This document shows, piece by piece, positions 33,466-43,183 of a DNA stretch of 64,000 bases. Positions within the stretch are counted from its first letter, which is position 1, and the number at the start of each line of letters is the position of its first letter. Position numbers and translations under genes: made by a program. Location: contig CADECX010000004.1 in NCBI GenBank assembly GCA_902825865.1, positions 51,747 through 115,746 on the forward strand, written 5' to 3'. The stretch is from an uncultured Alphaproteobacteria bacterium (GTDB lineage: Bacteria; Pseudomonadota; Alphaproteobacteria; Micropepsales; Micropepsaceae). The notes under the pieces are model-generated. The model did not search any database. It had not been told where the DNA came from and saw nothing but the letters and a program-made list of their open reading frames with translations.

Positions 33466-34218
33466 CTAAAGTCCTAACGCCACCGGCAGCGCTTCGCGCA
33501 TCGGCAGGATTTCGATCCGCGCCGCTTCGACGCGGCCCAGCGCCCAATCCAGCCGCTTGGGTGTGGTGCCAAAGCGCGTCGGCGTGTCCGACACATCGTG
33601 CGTGTAAAGGATCAGCCAGCCATGGCTGTGCAGCACGCGATGAATGGCGGTTTCGATCGCCTTCTCGTTCCAGCCGCCCATTTCCAGCGAGATGACATTC
33701 AGCTGGGCCAGATCAACCCGGCCGATATTGATGCCGGCATGGGTGCCGCGCGCGGACTGAAATTGCGCCGCATAGAAGCGCTTGGTGCGCGGGCTGACCC
33801 GGCCGAAGGGAAAAGCATAACTGACCGGCGCCTTGCCGTTCATGAAGGTGCTGAGGAATTCCCGGTTGCGCGCGGCATCGGCGGCGAGTTCCTCCGCGTT
33901 CAAATCAGGAACCGGCTGATGCCCGAAGCCGTGACAGCCGATCTCGTGCCCCGCCGCCGCCAGCTCGCTCAGGTCCTGGCCGTCATAATATTGGAGGCCC
34001 TCCACCGCGCGGCCGCAAAAGCCTCCGGCCGTATAATAAGTGGCGCGCGCGCCATGACGGGCGAGCACGGGCCCGCCCTGGACCCAGGCATTCTTGGGAA
34101 AATCGTCAAAGGTGATGCTGGCCACCGGCCTGTGCCCGGCCAGGCGCGCCGGACGCCCCGCCAAGCTGCGCGCCATCAGGCTGGTCAGTTTGGTTTTCAG
34201 GAGATTTGCCAGGGCCAT
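33466..34218 (-). CDS. Polysaccharide deacetylase (NodB homology) family protein
   Basis: 250 residues. NodB-type carbohydrate esterase 4 fold: first motif SITFDDFPKNAW with the Asp pair, second motif HEIGCHGFGHQ with the metal-binding histidines, and late LILYTHDVS. There is no cleavable signal peptide; the N-terminus is basic and mildly hydrophobic. The substrate is probably an N- or O-acetylated glycan, not determinable here. Its motifs put it with the divergent deacetylases of polysaccharide loci rather than the chitooligosaccharide NodB. Divergent from the padR operon. Confidence 0.87.
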   Translation of the reverse strand: MALANLLKTKLTSLMARSLAGRPARLAGHRPVASITFDDFPKNAWVQGGPVLARHGARATYYTAGGFCGRAVEGLQYYDGQDLSELAAAGHEIGCHGFGHQPVPDLNAEELAADAARNREFLSTFMNGKAPVSYAFPFGRVSPRTKRFYAAQFQSARGTHAGINIGRVDLAQLNVISLEMGGWNEKAIETAIHRVLHSHGWLILYTHDVSDTPTRFGTTPKRLDWALGRVEAARIEILPMREALPVALGL

Positions 34219-34270
34219 GGCCGGTTTTTACCCGGCAAAGAGCTAAAAACCGGAAAAGATCAAAATAGTA

Positions 34271-34308
34271 TCTTGCAAGACAAGGTACCGTGTGATAGAC
34301 AATAGCTC
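34271..34308 (+). promoter_or_regulatory. Candidate promoter and operator of the padR operon
   Basis: TTGCAA (34273-34278) and TAGACA (34296-34301) are spaced by 17 bases. The perfect palindrome TCTTGCAAGA (34271-34280) covers the -35, and GGTACC (34283-34288) lies in the spacer. PadR regulators usually repress their own operon through such sites. The predicted start of transcription falls at or just before the padR ATG (34309), and no Shine-Dalgarno precedes that ATG, so the message may be leaderless. Confidence 0.5.
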
Positions 34309-34635
34309 ATGGTCGAATCCCTGCAAATCCAGCTCAAAAAAGGCGTGTTGGAGATGTGCGTGCTGGCGCTGCTCTCCAAAGGCGACAATTACGCCTATGA
34401 CATTGCCAGCCGCATGGCCGAGGCGGTGGGCATGGGCGAAGGCACCATCTACCCCCTGATGCGGCGGATGCAGAATGACGGTCTGGTCTCGACCTATCTG
34501 CAGGAGTCGGGCAGCGGCCCGCCGCGCAAATATTACAAGCTCACCAAAAGCGGCGCGCAGGCGCTGAAGTCGCAAATTTCCGATTGGCAGACTTTTGAGA
34601 CTGCGGTGCGGAAGATCCTGGGAGACGTAACATGA
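34309..34635 (+). CDS. PadR family transcriptional regulator
   Basis: 108 residues, the size of short (subfamily-2 type) PadR proteins. Winged helix with KKGVLEMCVLALLSKGDNYAYDIASRM and GEGTIYPLMRRMQNDGLVSTYLQES, then GPPRKYYKLTKSG for the wing and a short C-terminal dimer helix. It is translationally coupled (ATGA) to the DUF1700 gene, a pairing common for PadR proteins that control envelope-stress cassettes. Likely an autorepressor acting at the palindrome just upstream. Confidence 0.93.
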   Translation: MVESLQIQLKKGVLEMCVLALLSKGDNYAYDIASRMAEAVGMGEGTIYPLMRRMQNDGLVSTYLQESGSGPPRKYYKLTKSGAQALKSQISDWQTFETAVRKILGDVT

Positions 34636-35195
34636 ACCGCGCACATTTCATGGCGCAGCTTCGCGACGGCCTGGCCGGTCTGCACCATAGCGACATCAAC
34701 GACATCGTGGCCGATTATGAAAGCCATTTCGCCGACGGCGCCGCCGATGGCCGTACGCAGGAAGAAGTCGCCGCCGCCCTGGGCGATCCCGCGCGCCTGG
34801 CGCGCGAGCTGCGCGCCGAGATCGGTTTTAAGCGCTGGGAGGAAAATCGCAGCGCGGGCAATTTCCTGGGCGTGGTGCTGGCGCTGCTGGGGCTGGCGAC
34901 CATCGACTTCATTATTCTGCTGCCGTTCCTTTGCTTCCTGGCGGCGCTTTTCTTCGGCCTGGCGGTCGCCTGTCTGGGCATGGTGGTGGGCGGCGCCTTC
35001 CTGTTGTTCAACCTGCTCTGGGGCGGGGTCATGGGCAACAGCGGGATGCAATTGCTGGCGGGCATCGGCCTGATCAGCGGCGCGATCGGCGGCGGCGCCT
35101 TGTTGCTGCTGTTGATGGATATCATCGCCAAGCTCCTGATCCGCTATGCGCGGCTGCATTTCCGCCTGTTCGATACCGCCAACAAGTCCCTCTAA
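34632..35195 (+). CDS. DUF1700 family membrane protein
   Basis: 187 residues. The N-terminal cytoplasmic helical part (FMAQLRDGLAGLHHSDINDIVADYESHF, then EEVAAALGDPARLARELRAE) is typical of DUF1700. Three to four membrane helices follow (about 75-165) and a basic tail. The family often accompanies PadR regulators and adhesin-like DUF4097/GIN proteins; its biochemical role is unknown. It overlaps padR by 4 bases and is followed after 10 bases by the first GIN gene. Confidence 0.88.
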   Translation: MNRAHFMAQLRDGLAGLHHSDINDIVADYESHFADGAADGRTQEEVAAALGDPARLARELRAEIGFKRWEENRSAGNFLGVVLALLGLATIDFIILLPFLCFLAALFFGLAVACLGMVVGGAFLLFNLLWGGVMGNSGMQLLAGIGLISGAIGGGALLLLLMDIIAKLLIRYARLHFRLFDTANKSL

Positions 35196-35205
35196 GGAGC
35201 CCGTC

Positions 35206-35934
35206 ATGGTGCACAAGCTCGCCATCATCGCCGTCATCGGCCTGTCCGCCTCCGCCGTGTGCATGGGCGCCGCCGCCGCCATCGGCGGGCGGGAATTCGG
35301 CAAGAATTTCGACATCGGCATGTTCGACGGCGGCAGGCCGCGCTGCGACGCGGGACGGAGCTCCGACACCACCAGCCGCGAGCTGGATTGGGACGGCAGC
35401 GATCATTTCAGCCTGGCCGTGCCGGGACGCGGCAGCTATACGCGGGGCAGCGGCGACAAGCTGCATGTCACCGGGGATTCCGAACAGCTTGCCCATTTGC
35501 GCGTGCGCGATGGCCGCCTGGAAATGGATTGCCGCGGCTGGCGCGGCGGCAGCGATGGGCTCACCATCACCCTGCCCGGCCGGGAATTCAAGAAATTCGG
35601 CATCGCCGGCAGCGGCAATCTGGTGCTGCACAATCTCGATCAGGAAAAGCTGAAAGTCAGCATTGCCGGATCGGGCAGCATCAAGGCCGACGGCAAAGTG
35701 GAAAATGCCGAAATCCATATCGCGGGATCGGGCGATGCCGACCTCGGCCAGGTCGCATCCAAGGTCAGCGAAGTGCATATCGCCGGCAGCGGCAATACCG
35801 ACATCGCCCCCACCGACGAAGCCGAGATTCACATTGCCGGCTCGGGCGACGTCAATCTGCACGCCAATCCCAAGCGGCTGAACACCCATATCGCCGGCTC
35901 GGGCCGCATTCATAACCGTTATTCGGGCGGCTGA
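35206..35934 (+). CDS. GIN-domain (DUF2807-like) secreted protein 1
   Basis: 242 residues from ATG 35206 after AAGGAG; a longer frame exists upstream within the DUF1700 gene. Signal peptide or N-anchor (VHKLAIIAVIGLSASAVCMGAAAAIGG), then an Asp-Trp rich strand region, the conserved DCRGWRG, and a right-handed beta-helix-like C-terminal half with six IAGSG turns. The repeat resembles the putative auto-transporter adhesin head GIN domain (DUF2807). Expected in the periplasm or on the surface. First of three tandem paralogues. Confidence 0.85.
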   Translation: MVHKLAIIAVIGLSASAVCMGAAAAIGGREFGKNFDIGMFDGGRPRCDAGRSSDTTSRELDWDGSDHFSLAVPGRGSYTRGSGDKLHVTGDSEQLAHLRVRDGRLEMDCRGWRGGSDGLTITLPGREFKKFGIAGSGNLVLHNLDQEKLKVSIAGSGSIKADGKVENAEIHIAGSGDADLGQVASKVSEVHIAGSGNTDIAPTDEAEIHIAGSGDVNLHANPKRLNTHIAGSGRIHNRYSGG

Positions 35935-35939
35935 TCCTG

Positions 35940-36656
35940 ATGTCCAAGAAGCTCGTCACCATCGCCGTGCTGGGACTTGTGACCTCGGCAGTCTGCATCG
36001 GCGCCGCCGCGGCCATCGGCGGCGGCAGTTTGGCCGGCGCCGGACTGGAAGGCCTGTTCGATCACGGACCGCGCTGCCCGAAGATTGCGGGCGCCACCGC
36101 CACCAGCCGCGTGCTGGATTGGGACGGCAGCGACAAGGTGCACTTGGTGGTGTTCAGCGACGCCACCTATGTGCCGGGCTCGGACAATAAGCTTCATGCC
36201 AGCGGCGATCCCCAGGTTCTGGCGCATCTGCAGATTCGAAATGGCAAGATCGATCTGGACTGCCGCGGCTGGCGCGACCGCGACAAGATCAAGCTCATCC
36301 TGCCGGGACGGGAATTCCGCGAATTCGCCATTGCAGGGCGCAGCGACCTGAAACTCGACCGGCTCAACCAATCCAGCCTGAAAGCCCTGATCGCCGGGAC
36401 CGGCACCATCCAAGCCAATGGCCGGATCGACGATCTCAATATCGAAGTCGCCGGCGTCGGCCATGCCGATTTCGGCAAGGTCACGGGCCGCAGCGCCAAG
36501 GTGAAGCTTGCCGGTGTCAGCAGCGCCGACATCGCGCCCAGCGACTCCGCCGATATCAAGATTGCCGGGCCCAGCACCGTCAATCTGCATACCGATCCCA
36601 AGGATCTGGATACCCAGATCGCCGGTCCCGGCCGGTTGCGCAAAATCGGTTCCTGA
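35940..36656 (+). CDS. GIN-domain (DUF2807-like) secreted protein 2
   Basis: 238 residues, 5 bases after the previous paralogue. Same plan: N-terminal segment SKKLVTIAVLGLVTSAVCIGAAAAIGG, TSRVLDWDGSD, DCRGWRDR, then six degenerate turns (IAGRSD, IAGTGT, VAGVGH, LAGVSS, IAGPST, IAGPGR) in place of the clean IAGSG of protein 1. The glycine-serine turn is the part that has drifted, which suggests relaxed or altered selection on ligand or packing contacts. Confidence 0.85.
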   Translation: MSKKLVTIAVLGLVTSAVCIGAAAAIGGGSLAGAGLEGLFDHGPRCPKIAGATATSRVLDWDGSDKVHLVVFSDATYVPGSDNKLHASGDPQVLAHLQIRNGKIDLDCRGWRDRDKIKLILPGREFREFAIAGRSDLKLDRLNQSSLKALIAGTGTIQANGRIDDLNIEVAGVGHADFGKVTGRSAKVKLAGVSSADIAPSDSADIKIAGPSTVNLHTDPKDLDTQIAGPGRLRKIGS

Positions 36657-36671
36657 CACAAGGAAAATCCC

Positions 36672-37628
36672 ATGGCCCATAAACTCGCCATCATCGCCGT
36701 CATCGGCCTTGCCACCTCGGCGGTCTGCATGGGCGCCGCTGCCGCCATCGGCGGACCTGCTTTCGGCGAAGGTTTCGTGGGGATGTTCGATGAACGGCCG
36801 CGCTGCCAGACGGTGGCCGGCGCCACCGAAACCAACCGCGATCTGGACTGGCAGGGCGGGCAAAGCGTGACCTTGGAGATACCGGTTCAGGCCAGCTACT
36901 CCCCTGCCAACGGTGCGCGGCTGCACGCCAGCGGCGATCCGCAAATCCTCGCGCATCTGCGCATCAAGGATGGCGATATCGAACTGGATTGCCGGGGCTG
37001 GCGCGACCGCGCCAGGGGCGTGCAGATCACGCTTCCGGGACAGGAGTTTCGCAAGTTCATCATCGAGGGCGGCGGCGCACTCGCCTTGAACGATCTCAAC
37101 CAGGCTGATGCCGAGTTCAAAGTCGAAGGATCGGGAAAAGTCCGGGCCAGCGGTAAAGTCGACAATCTCAAAATGGAAATCGAAGGATCGGGCGACGCCG
37201 ATTTCAACCAGATCGTCGCACGCCGGGCGAGAGTCGAAATCGAAGGCTCCGGCACGGTCCGTGCCAAGGGCAGCGTCGAGGATCTCCATATCGAGATCGA
37301 AGGCTCGGGGCGCGCCGACCTGGATGACATGAAATCCCGGAATGCCAGGATGGAGATCGAAGGATCGGGCACCATCAAGGCCAAAGGCCAGATCGACCAT
37401 CTCAACATCCAAATCGAGGGTTCGGGCGACGCCGATTTCGGCCAAGTGACGACGCGCACCGCCCGGGTGGAGATCGGCGGCCATGGCAATGTCCATATCG
37501 CGCCCAGCGAGGAAGCGAAAATCGATATCGGCGGCTCCGGCGACGTCTATCTGCACAGCAGTCCCAAGCAGTTGGACACCGAGATTGGCGGATCGGGACG
37601 GATTCACAGGGTCGGCCCCGGCATCTGA
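36672..37628 (+). CDS. GIN-domain (DUF2807-like) secreted protein 3, expanded repeat
   Basis: 318 residues, 15 bases after paralogue 2. N-terminal segment AHKLAIIAVIGLATSAVCMGAAAAIGG is almost identical to protein 1, and DCRGWRDR is kept. The beta-helix part is longer, with about ten turns, mostly IEGSG and then IGGSG. Alternating rungs of the type GTVRAKG and GDADF are repeated, so the extra length comes from duplication of a two-rung unit near residues 150-265. The turn changes from Ala to Glu (IAGSG to IEGSG) make this face acidic. Confidence 0.86.
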   Translation: MAHKLAIIAVIGLATSAVCMGAAAAIGGPAFGEGFVGMFDERPRCQTVAGATETNRDLDWQGGQSVTLEIPVQASYSPANGARLHASGDPQILAHLRIKDGDIELDCRGWRDRARGVQITLPGQEFRKFIIEGGGALALNDLNQADAEFKVEGSGKVRASGKVDNLKMEIEGSGDADFNQIVARRARVEIEGSGTVRAKGSVEDLHIEIEGSGRADLDDMKSRNARMEIEGSGTIKAKGQIDHLNIQIEGSGDADFGQVTTRTARVEIGGHGNVHIAPSEEAKIDIGGSGDVYLHSSPKQLDTEIGGSGRIHRVGPGI

Positions 37629-37682
37629 TTTGAAGCCACGAACCTCGACAAATCCGCCGGGCGGGACTATGACCCCGCCCCG

Positions 37683-38717
37683 ATGGCAAACAGTCTCAAG
37701 ATCGGCAATGTGACGATCCCCGGCCGGGTTCTGATCGCGCCCATGACCGGCGTTTCCGACTTGCCCTTCCGCCGCGCCGCCAGCCGCTGCGGCGCGTCTT
37801 ATGTCGCCACCGAGATGGTGGCGTGCGACAGCTTCGCGCGCGGCCGCCCCGATGTGGTGCGGCGTGCCGCAGTGGGCGAAGGCTTGCCTATGATGGTCAT
37901 CCAGCTGGTTGGCCGGACGCCGGAATGGGTCGCCAAGGGCGCCGCACTGGCGCAGAAGGCCGGCGCCGACATCATCGATTTCAATATGGGCTGCCCGGCC
38001 AAGGAAGTGACCGGGGCTCTGTCCGGCTCCGCGCTGATGCGCGAACCCGAATTGGCGGCGCGATTGATCGAGGCGGCGGTGAACGGCACGTCTCGTCCCG
38101 TAACTTTAAAGATGCGGCTGGGCTGGGACGACAAGAGCCGCAATGCGCCCGAGATCGCCGCCCTGGCCGAACGGTTGGGCGTCAAAGCCATTACGGTGCA
38201 TGGCCGCACCCGCCAGCAATTTTATGGCGGTCAGGCCGACTGGCGCGCGGTTGCCGAGGTGCGCAAGGCAACCAGCCTGCCCTTGATCGTGAATGGCGAC
38301 ATCATCGATGCCGCATCCGCGCGCGCGGCGCTGGAGCAATCGGGCGCCGATGCGGTGATGATCGGGCGTGGCGCTTATGGCCGGCCCTGGATCGCGGCGG
38401 CGCTGGACCAGGCCTTGTATACGGGTGACACATTGTCGGAGCCCGCCCCTGCCTCCCGTTTGGGCATTGTGCTTGAACATTTCACAGACACGTTGCGCTT
38501 CTATGGCGACGCGCTGGGCCTGAAAATATTCCGCAAACACTTGGGCTGGTATGTCGAACAGGCTTTATGTCCTGCCGATCCCAGCGTACGCCGCGCCACC
38601 AAGGCCCGCCTTTGCCAGATTGACAGCCCGAGGGGGGTGGAATCGGCCTTAAACGAGCTCTGGGCCGCACTTTCGCCCGATTCTGCCCTTCCAATTTTCG
38701 CATCCGCTCATATGTAA
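37683..38717 (+). CDS. dusB: tRNA-dihydrouridine synthase DusB
   Basis: 344 residues. FMN-dependent TIM barrel that reduces uridine in the tRNA D-loop. Motifs: LIAPMTGVSDLPFRR, the catalytic Cys104 in NMGCPAKEV, KMRLGWDD, VHGRTRQQFYGG, and the phosphate-binding GADAVMIGRGAYGRPW. The C-terminal helical tRNA-binding domain is complete. In many alphaproteobacteria dusB sits before ntrB/ntrC; here it stands alone between the GIN cassette and an RND pump. Confidence 0.95.
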   Translation: MANSLKIGNVTIPGRVLIAPMTGVSDLPFRRAASRCGASYVATEMVACDSFARGRPDVVRRAAVGEGLPMMVIQLVGRTPEWVAKGAALAQKAGADIIDFNMGCPAKEVTGALSGSALMREPELAARLIEAAVNGTSRPVTLKMRLGWDDKSRNAPEIAALAERLGVKAITVHGRTRQQFYGGQADWRAVAEVRKATSLPLIVNGDIIDAASARAALEQSGADAVMIGRGAYGRPWIAAALDQALYTGDTLSEPAPASRLGIVLEHFTDTLRFYGDALGLKIFRKHLGWYVEQALCPADPSVRRATKARLCQIDSPRGVESALNELWAALSPDSALPIFASAHM

Positions 38718-38821
38718 GGGGCCTTGCGGGACTTCCCGCGCTGGGGACTTTATTATTGTTTGGATGTCTGCGGCGGATACCGCCAATCGTCATCCTTGTC
38801 AGTGAAGCTTTTGGGGGTTTG

Positions 38822-39925
38822 ATGCCGCGTCTTATTTTGCCTGCCCTGGCGATGAGCCTCGTTCTGGCTGGTTGCGATCGTCCGCAACAGCAGCACCAGA
38901 TGCCGCCGGCCAATATCGGTTACGCGGTCGTGACGGCACAGCCGGTGCCGCTGCTGGTCGAACTGCCCGGCCGCACCAATCCTTTCGCGGTGTCCGAAAT
39001 CCGTCCGCAGGTCTCGGGCATTATTCAAAAGCGTTTGTTCGTGGAAGGCTCTACCGTCAAGCAAGGCCAGCCGCTCTATCAGATCGATCCGGCGCCCTAT
39101 CGCGCCGCCTATGACAGCGCGCTGGCGACGCTTGCTTCCACCAAAAGCAGGGCGGACCGTTATGCCCGGCTGATGTCCGAGAACGCCATCGCGCCGCAGG
39201 CTGCTGACGACGCCCGCGCCTCCTATCTCCAGGCCAAGGCCAATGCCGATGCCGCGCGGATCAATCTGGGCTATACCCGCATCGTGGCGTCGATCAGCGG
39301 GCGCATCGGCGCGTCCACCGTCACCGAAGGCGCATTGGTCACCGCGCAGCAGGCCACCGCGCTGACCACCCTCTCCACCCTCGACCCCATCTATGTCGAT
39401 GTCAGCCAATCCAGCGCCGAATTGGTGGCGCTCAGGCGCGCCGTCCAGGCCGGTAGTGTCAACTCGACCGGCCCGCTCACCGCGGAAGTTTCGCTGAAGC
39501 TGGATGACGGCAGCATCTATCCCGAAAAGGGCAAGCTGCAATTCACCGACGTCACGGTCGATCCCGCCACCGGCGCGGTGCAGTTGCGCGCCATCTTCCC
39601 CAACCACGACAATATATTGCTGCCGGGACTCTATGTCCGCGCCACGATCAACCAGGGCGTCGATCCGCACGGCAACCTGGTGCCGCAAAACGCCGTGGGC
39701 CACAATCAGAAGGGCGAACCCACCGTGCTGGTGGTGGATGCCAAGAATTTCGCACGCCTGCGCTTGATCAAGACCGGCCGCGCCATCGACGGCACCTGGC
39801 AGGTGCTGGAGGGATTGAAGCCGGGTGAAAAGGTGATCACCGAAGGCCTGGCCAAAGTGCAGCCCGACATGCCGGTCAATCCGCAGCCCGCCGGTCAGAC
39901 CAAACCCGTCGCGGCGGCGCGCTAA
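38822..39925 (+). CDS. RND efflux pump periplasmic adaptor (MexA/AcrA family)
   Basis: 367 residues from ATG 38822. Lipoprotein signal with Cys at LVLAGC, then the membrane-fusion protein plan: [22 protein letters not shown] and [20 protein letters not shown] lipoyl half-motifs, a helical hairpin (about 95-150), and GLYVRATI and [13 protein letters not shown] in the beta-barrel and membrane-proximal parts. It shares one base with the start of the pump gene. Probable drug or solvent efflux adaptor. Confidence 0.94.
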   Translation: MPRLILPALAMSLVLAGCDRPQQQHQMPPANIGYAVVTAQPVPLLVELPGRTNPFAVSEIRPQVSGIIQKRLFVEGSTVKQGQPLYQIDPAPYRAAYDSALATLASTKSRADRYARLMSENAIAPQAADDARASYLQAKANADAARINLGYTRIVASISGRIGASTVTEGALVTAQQATALTTLSTLDPIYVDVSQSSAELVALRRAVQAGSVNSTGPLTAEVSLKLDDGSIYPEKGKLQFTDVTVDPATGAVQLRAIFPNHDNILLPGLYVRATINQGVDPHGNLVPQNAVGHNQKGEPTVLVVDAKNFARLRLIKTGRAIDGTWQVLEGLKPGEKVITEGLAKVQPDMPVNPQPAGQTKPVAAAR

Positions 39926-42900
39926 TGTCCCTGTCCCGCTTCTTTATCGACCGGCCGGTTTTTGCCTGGGTTATCGCGGTCGTGGTCATGCTGGCGGGCG
40001 GCATCGCCGCCCTCAACCTGCCGATCGAGCAGTATCCGACCATCGCGCCGCCGGCAGTGGCGATCACCGCCGTCTATCCCGGCGCGGATTCCGAATCCCT
40101 GCAAAGCTCCGTCACCCAGGTGATCGAGCAGCAGCTGACCGGCCTGGACAACCTGCTGTATTTCTCATCCTCGTCCAACGCGGACGGCACGGTGACGATC
40201 ACCGCCACCTTCGCGCCCGGCACCAATCCCGACATCGCCCAGGTCCAGGTTCAGAACAAGGTGCAGGCGGCGGTGCCGCTTTTGCCCAGCGCGGTGCAGC
40301 AGCTGGGCGTGGTGGTGGCCAAGCAGCAGTCCAATTTCATCATGGTGATCGGTATTTATGACGATACCGGCCGCTATACCAACGTCGATATTTCCGACTT
40401 CATTACGTCCAAGATGCGCGATCCGCTGTCGCGCGTGCCGGGCGTGGGCAACACCATCGTGTTCGGCGCGCAGTATGCCATGCGCCTCTGGCTGGACCCC
40501 TTCAAGCTGCAGAATTTCAGCCTGCAGCCCTCGGACATCGCCAATGCGGTCCGCACCCAGAATGTGCAGGTCTCCGCCGGCCAGATCGGCCAGCAGCCCA
40601 CCGTCAAGGGCGCGGTGATCAACGCCACCGTCACGGCCCAGTCCCGGCTGCAAACCGCCGAACAGTTCCGCAACATCATTCTCAAGACGTCGCCGACCGG
40701 CGCGGTGGTGCGGCTGCAAGATGTGGCGCGGGTCGAATTGGGTGCGGAAACCTATGCTATCGCCAGCCTGTTCAATGGCTATCCCGCCGCCGGTATTCCC
40801 ATCATGCTGGCGCCGGGCGCCAATGCGCTCAAGACCGTGGACCAGGTCAAGGCCAAGGCCGAGGAACTGAAAGCGTCCCTGCCGCCCGGCATGAAGATGG
40901 TCTATCCCATCGACAACACCACCTTCATTCGCCTTTCCATCCATGACGTGGTGGTGACCCTGATCGAAGCCATCGCCCTGGTGGTGCTGGTGATGTACGT
41001 CTTCCTGCAGAACTGGCGCGCCACTTTGATTCCGGCGATTGCCGTGCCGGTTGTCCTCTTGGGTACCTTCGGCATATTGGCGGCGACGGGCTATTCCATC
41101 AACACGCTGACCTTGTTCGCGCTGGTGCTGGTGATCGGCCTGTTGGTCGACGACGCCATCGTGGTGGTGGAAAATGTCGAACGCATCATGCATGAGGAGC
41201 GGTTGCCGCCGCGCGAGGCGACCCTCAAGAGCATGCAGGAAATCACCGGCGCCCTGATCGGCATCGGGCTGGTGCTGACGGCGGTGTTCCTGCCCATGGC
41301 CTTCTTCGGCGGCTCGACCGGCGTCATCTATCGCCAATTCTCCATCACCATCGTCTCGGCCATGTCGCTTTCCATCCTGGTGGCGTTGATCCTGACGCCC
41401 TCGCTTTGCGCCACGCTGATGAAACCCGTGGAAGGCGAAGGCCATGTCAAGCACGGACGCTTCTTCACCTGGTTCAATCGCAATTTCGACGCGTTCCGCG
41501 ATTGGTATCACAATGCCACAGCATGGTGCCTGCAGCGCACCTGGGGCATCATGGTCGCCTTTGCCGGCATCGTGGCGCTTATGGCGGTGCTGTTCGTCCG
41601 CCTGCCGACCGGCTTTCTGCCTGACGAGGATCAGGGCTTCATTTTCAACCTGATCACTCTGCCCGCCGGCACCACCCAGCCGGCAACCCTGGACGTGGCG
41701 CAGAACGTGGCCAAATATTATCTGGAAACCGAAAAGGCGAATGTCGACTTCGTCTTTGCCGTGGCGGGCTTTTCCTTTGCCGGATCAGGTCAGAATACCG
41801 GCATGGCCTTCACCAAGCTGAAGGACTGGAGCGAACGCAAAGGCGCCAGCAACAAATCCTCCGCCATTGCCAACCGCGCCATGATGCACTTCTTCCCCCT
41901 GAAGGAGGCCCAGGTCTTCGCCATCACGCCGCCTTCGGTGCAAGAGCTGGGCAATGCCACGGGCTTTGACCTGCAATTGGAGGATCGCGGCAATCTCGGC
42001 CATCAAGGCCTGATCGACGCCCGCAACCAATTGCTGGGCCTGGCGGCACAGAATCCTTTGCTCCTGGGCGTACGGCCCAACAGCCTGGACGACACGCCGC
42101 AACTGCATGTCGATATCGACCAAGCCAAGGCCAGTGCGCTTGGTGTGTCGCTGGCCGACATCAATGCCACCCTCAGCGCCGCCTGGGGCTCGAGCTACAT
42201 CAACGACTTTATCGATCGCGGCCGCGTCAAGCGCGTCTATATGCAGGGCGACGCGCCCTACCGCATGACGCCGCAAGACCTGGACCGCTGGTATGTGCGA
42301 AGCACCAACGGCACCATGGCACCCTTCTCATCCTTTGCCACCTCGCGCTGGACCATCGGACCGGCCTCGCTGACCCGCTATAACGGCCTGCCGGCCATCG
42401 AATTGATGGGTCAGGGCGCGCCGGGCGTTTCCACCGGCACGGCGCTGGCCGAAATGCGCAAGCTGGCGCAGCAATTGCCCAAGGAAGTCGGCATCGAGGC
42501 CACCGGCCTGTCCTATCAGGAAGAGCTGAGCGGCGCGCAGGCACCGGCGCTTTATGCCCTCTCCATCCTGGTGATCTATCTCTGCCTGGCGGCGCTGTAT
42601 GAAAGCTGGGCGATTCCGCTGTCGGTGATGCTGGTGATTCCGCTGGGCGTGATCGGCGCATTGCTCGCCACCTGGTCGCGCGGCTTGTTCAACGACATTT
42701 ATTTCCAGGTCGGCCTTCTCACCACCATCGGCCTTTCCGCCAAGAACGCCATCCTGATCGTCGAATTCGCGGTGGATGCCGAGCGCAAAGGCGCCAGCGC
42801 CTTCGAAGCGGCGATGGAAGCAGCCCGGCTGAGACTGCGGCCGATTTTGATGACGTCCATCGCCTTTATCGCCGGCGTCACGCCCTTGGCGCTGGCCAAT

Positions 42901-43035
42901 GGCGCGGGCGCGGGCAGCCAGAACGCCATCGGAACCGGCGTGGTCGGCGGCATGATCACCGCCACGGTGCTGGCGATCTTTTTCGTGCCGGTGTTTTTCC
43001 AGCTGATCAACACCAGGTTGCAGCACCACAAATAG
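39925..43035 (+). CDS. RND efflux pump inner-membrane subunit (AcrB/MexB, HAE1 family)
   Basis: 1036 residues with 12 membrane helices and the HAE1 signatures: [48 protein letters not shown] with the paired Asp of TM4, and [11 protein letters not shown]. Proton-driven trimeric exporter. It is directly coupled to the adaptor gene. No TolC-like channel is encoded in the window, so it must use one made elsewhere. The nearby LysR gene is a candidate regulator, though it is downstream. Confidence 0.96.
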   Translation: MSLSRFFIDRPVFAWVIAVVVMLAGGIAALNLPIEQYPTIAPPAVAITAVYPGADSESLQSSVTQVIEQQLTGLDNLLYFSSSSNADGTVTITATFAPGTNPDIAQVQVQNKVQAAVPLLPSAVQQLGVVVAKQQSNFIMVIGIYDDTGRYTNVDISDFITSKMRDPLSRVPGVGNTIVFGAQYAMRLWLDPFKLQNFSLQPSDIANAVRTQNVQVSAGQIGQQPTVKGAVINATVTAQSRLQTAEQFRNIILKTSPTGAVVRLQDVARVELGAETYAIASLFNGYPAAGIPIMLAPGANALKTVDQVKAKAEELKASLPPGMKMVYPIDNTTFIRLSIHDVVVTLIEAIALVVLVMYVFLQNWRATLIPAIAVPVVLLGTFGILAATGYSINTLTLFALVLVIGLLVDDAIVVVENVERIMHEERLPPREATLKSMQEITGALIGIGLVLTAVFLPMAFFGGSTGVIYRQFSITIVSAMSLSILVALILTPSLCATLMKPVEGEGHVKHGRFFTWFNRNFDAFRDWYHNATAWCLQRTWGIMVAFAGIVALMAVLFVRLPTGFLPDEDQGFIFNLITLPAGTTQPATLDVAQNVAKYYLETEKANVDFVFAVAGFSFAGSGQNTGMAFTKLKDWSERKGASNKSSAIANRAMMHFFPLKEAQVFAITPPSVQELGNATGFDLQLEDRGNLGHQGLIDARNQLLGLAAQNPLLLGVRPNSLDDTPQLHVDIDQAKASALGVSLADINATLSAAWGSSYINDFIDRGRVKRVYMQGDAPYRMTPQDLDRWYVRSTNGTMAPFSSFATSRWTIGPASLTRYNGLPAIELMGQGAPGVSTGTALAEMRKLAQQLPKEVGIEATGLSYQEELSGAQAPALYALSILVIYLCLAALYESWAIPLSVMLVIPLGVIGALLATWSRGLFNDIYFQVGLLTTIGLSAKNAILIVEFAVDAERKGASAFEAAMEAARLRLRPILMTSIAFIAGVTPLALANGAGAGSQNAIGTGVVGGMITATVLAIFFVPVFFQLINTRLQHHK

Positions 43036-43075
43036 GCATCCCCGCCCGGGAGCGCCGAAACCCTGGCGCCGCATA

Positions 43076-43126
43076 ATGACAATTTGTCATCATTCTGGAA
43101 GTGCTTGCCAGACCGTAAGAATTACG
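43076..43126. promoter_or_regulatory. Two inverted repeats upstream of the LysR-type gene
   Basis: ATGACAATTTGTCAT (43076-43090) is a perfect 7+1+7 palindrome and CGTAAGAATTACG (43114-43126) a perfect 5+3+5 palindrome, 23 bases apart. They lie between the end of the pump gene and the LysR start, where an autoregulatory LysR-type operator is expected. The longest LysR reading frame begins inside the first palindrome, which argues for the later ATG at 43184. Confidence 0.55.
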
Positions 43127-43183
43127 TTCGGATCGCCGCCCTGTAAACAAACTGGACCGCGCTTTTCCAGCGGACGTCATGGC

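Noticed and set aside
37100..37500. Regularly repeated sequence that might be mistaken for a CRISPR array
   Set aside because: The repeats are in frame inside a GIN protein gene, are imperfect and have no unique spacers; no cas genes are present.
35919..37607. 562-codon minus-strand frame antisense to the GIN genes, with apparent repeats
   Set aside because: The repeats mirror the IAGSG/IEGSG turns of the plus-strand proteins, so the frame is a shadow of the repeat-coding strand.
39925..43035. RND pump as a hopanoid transporter
   Set aside because: The pump and adaptor match MexAB-type drug exporters and are far from the hpn genes; HpnN at 6826 is the hopanoid-type RND protein.
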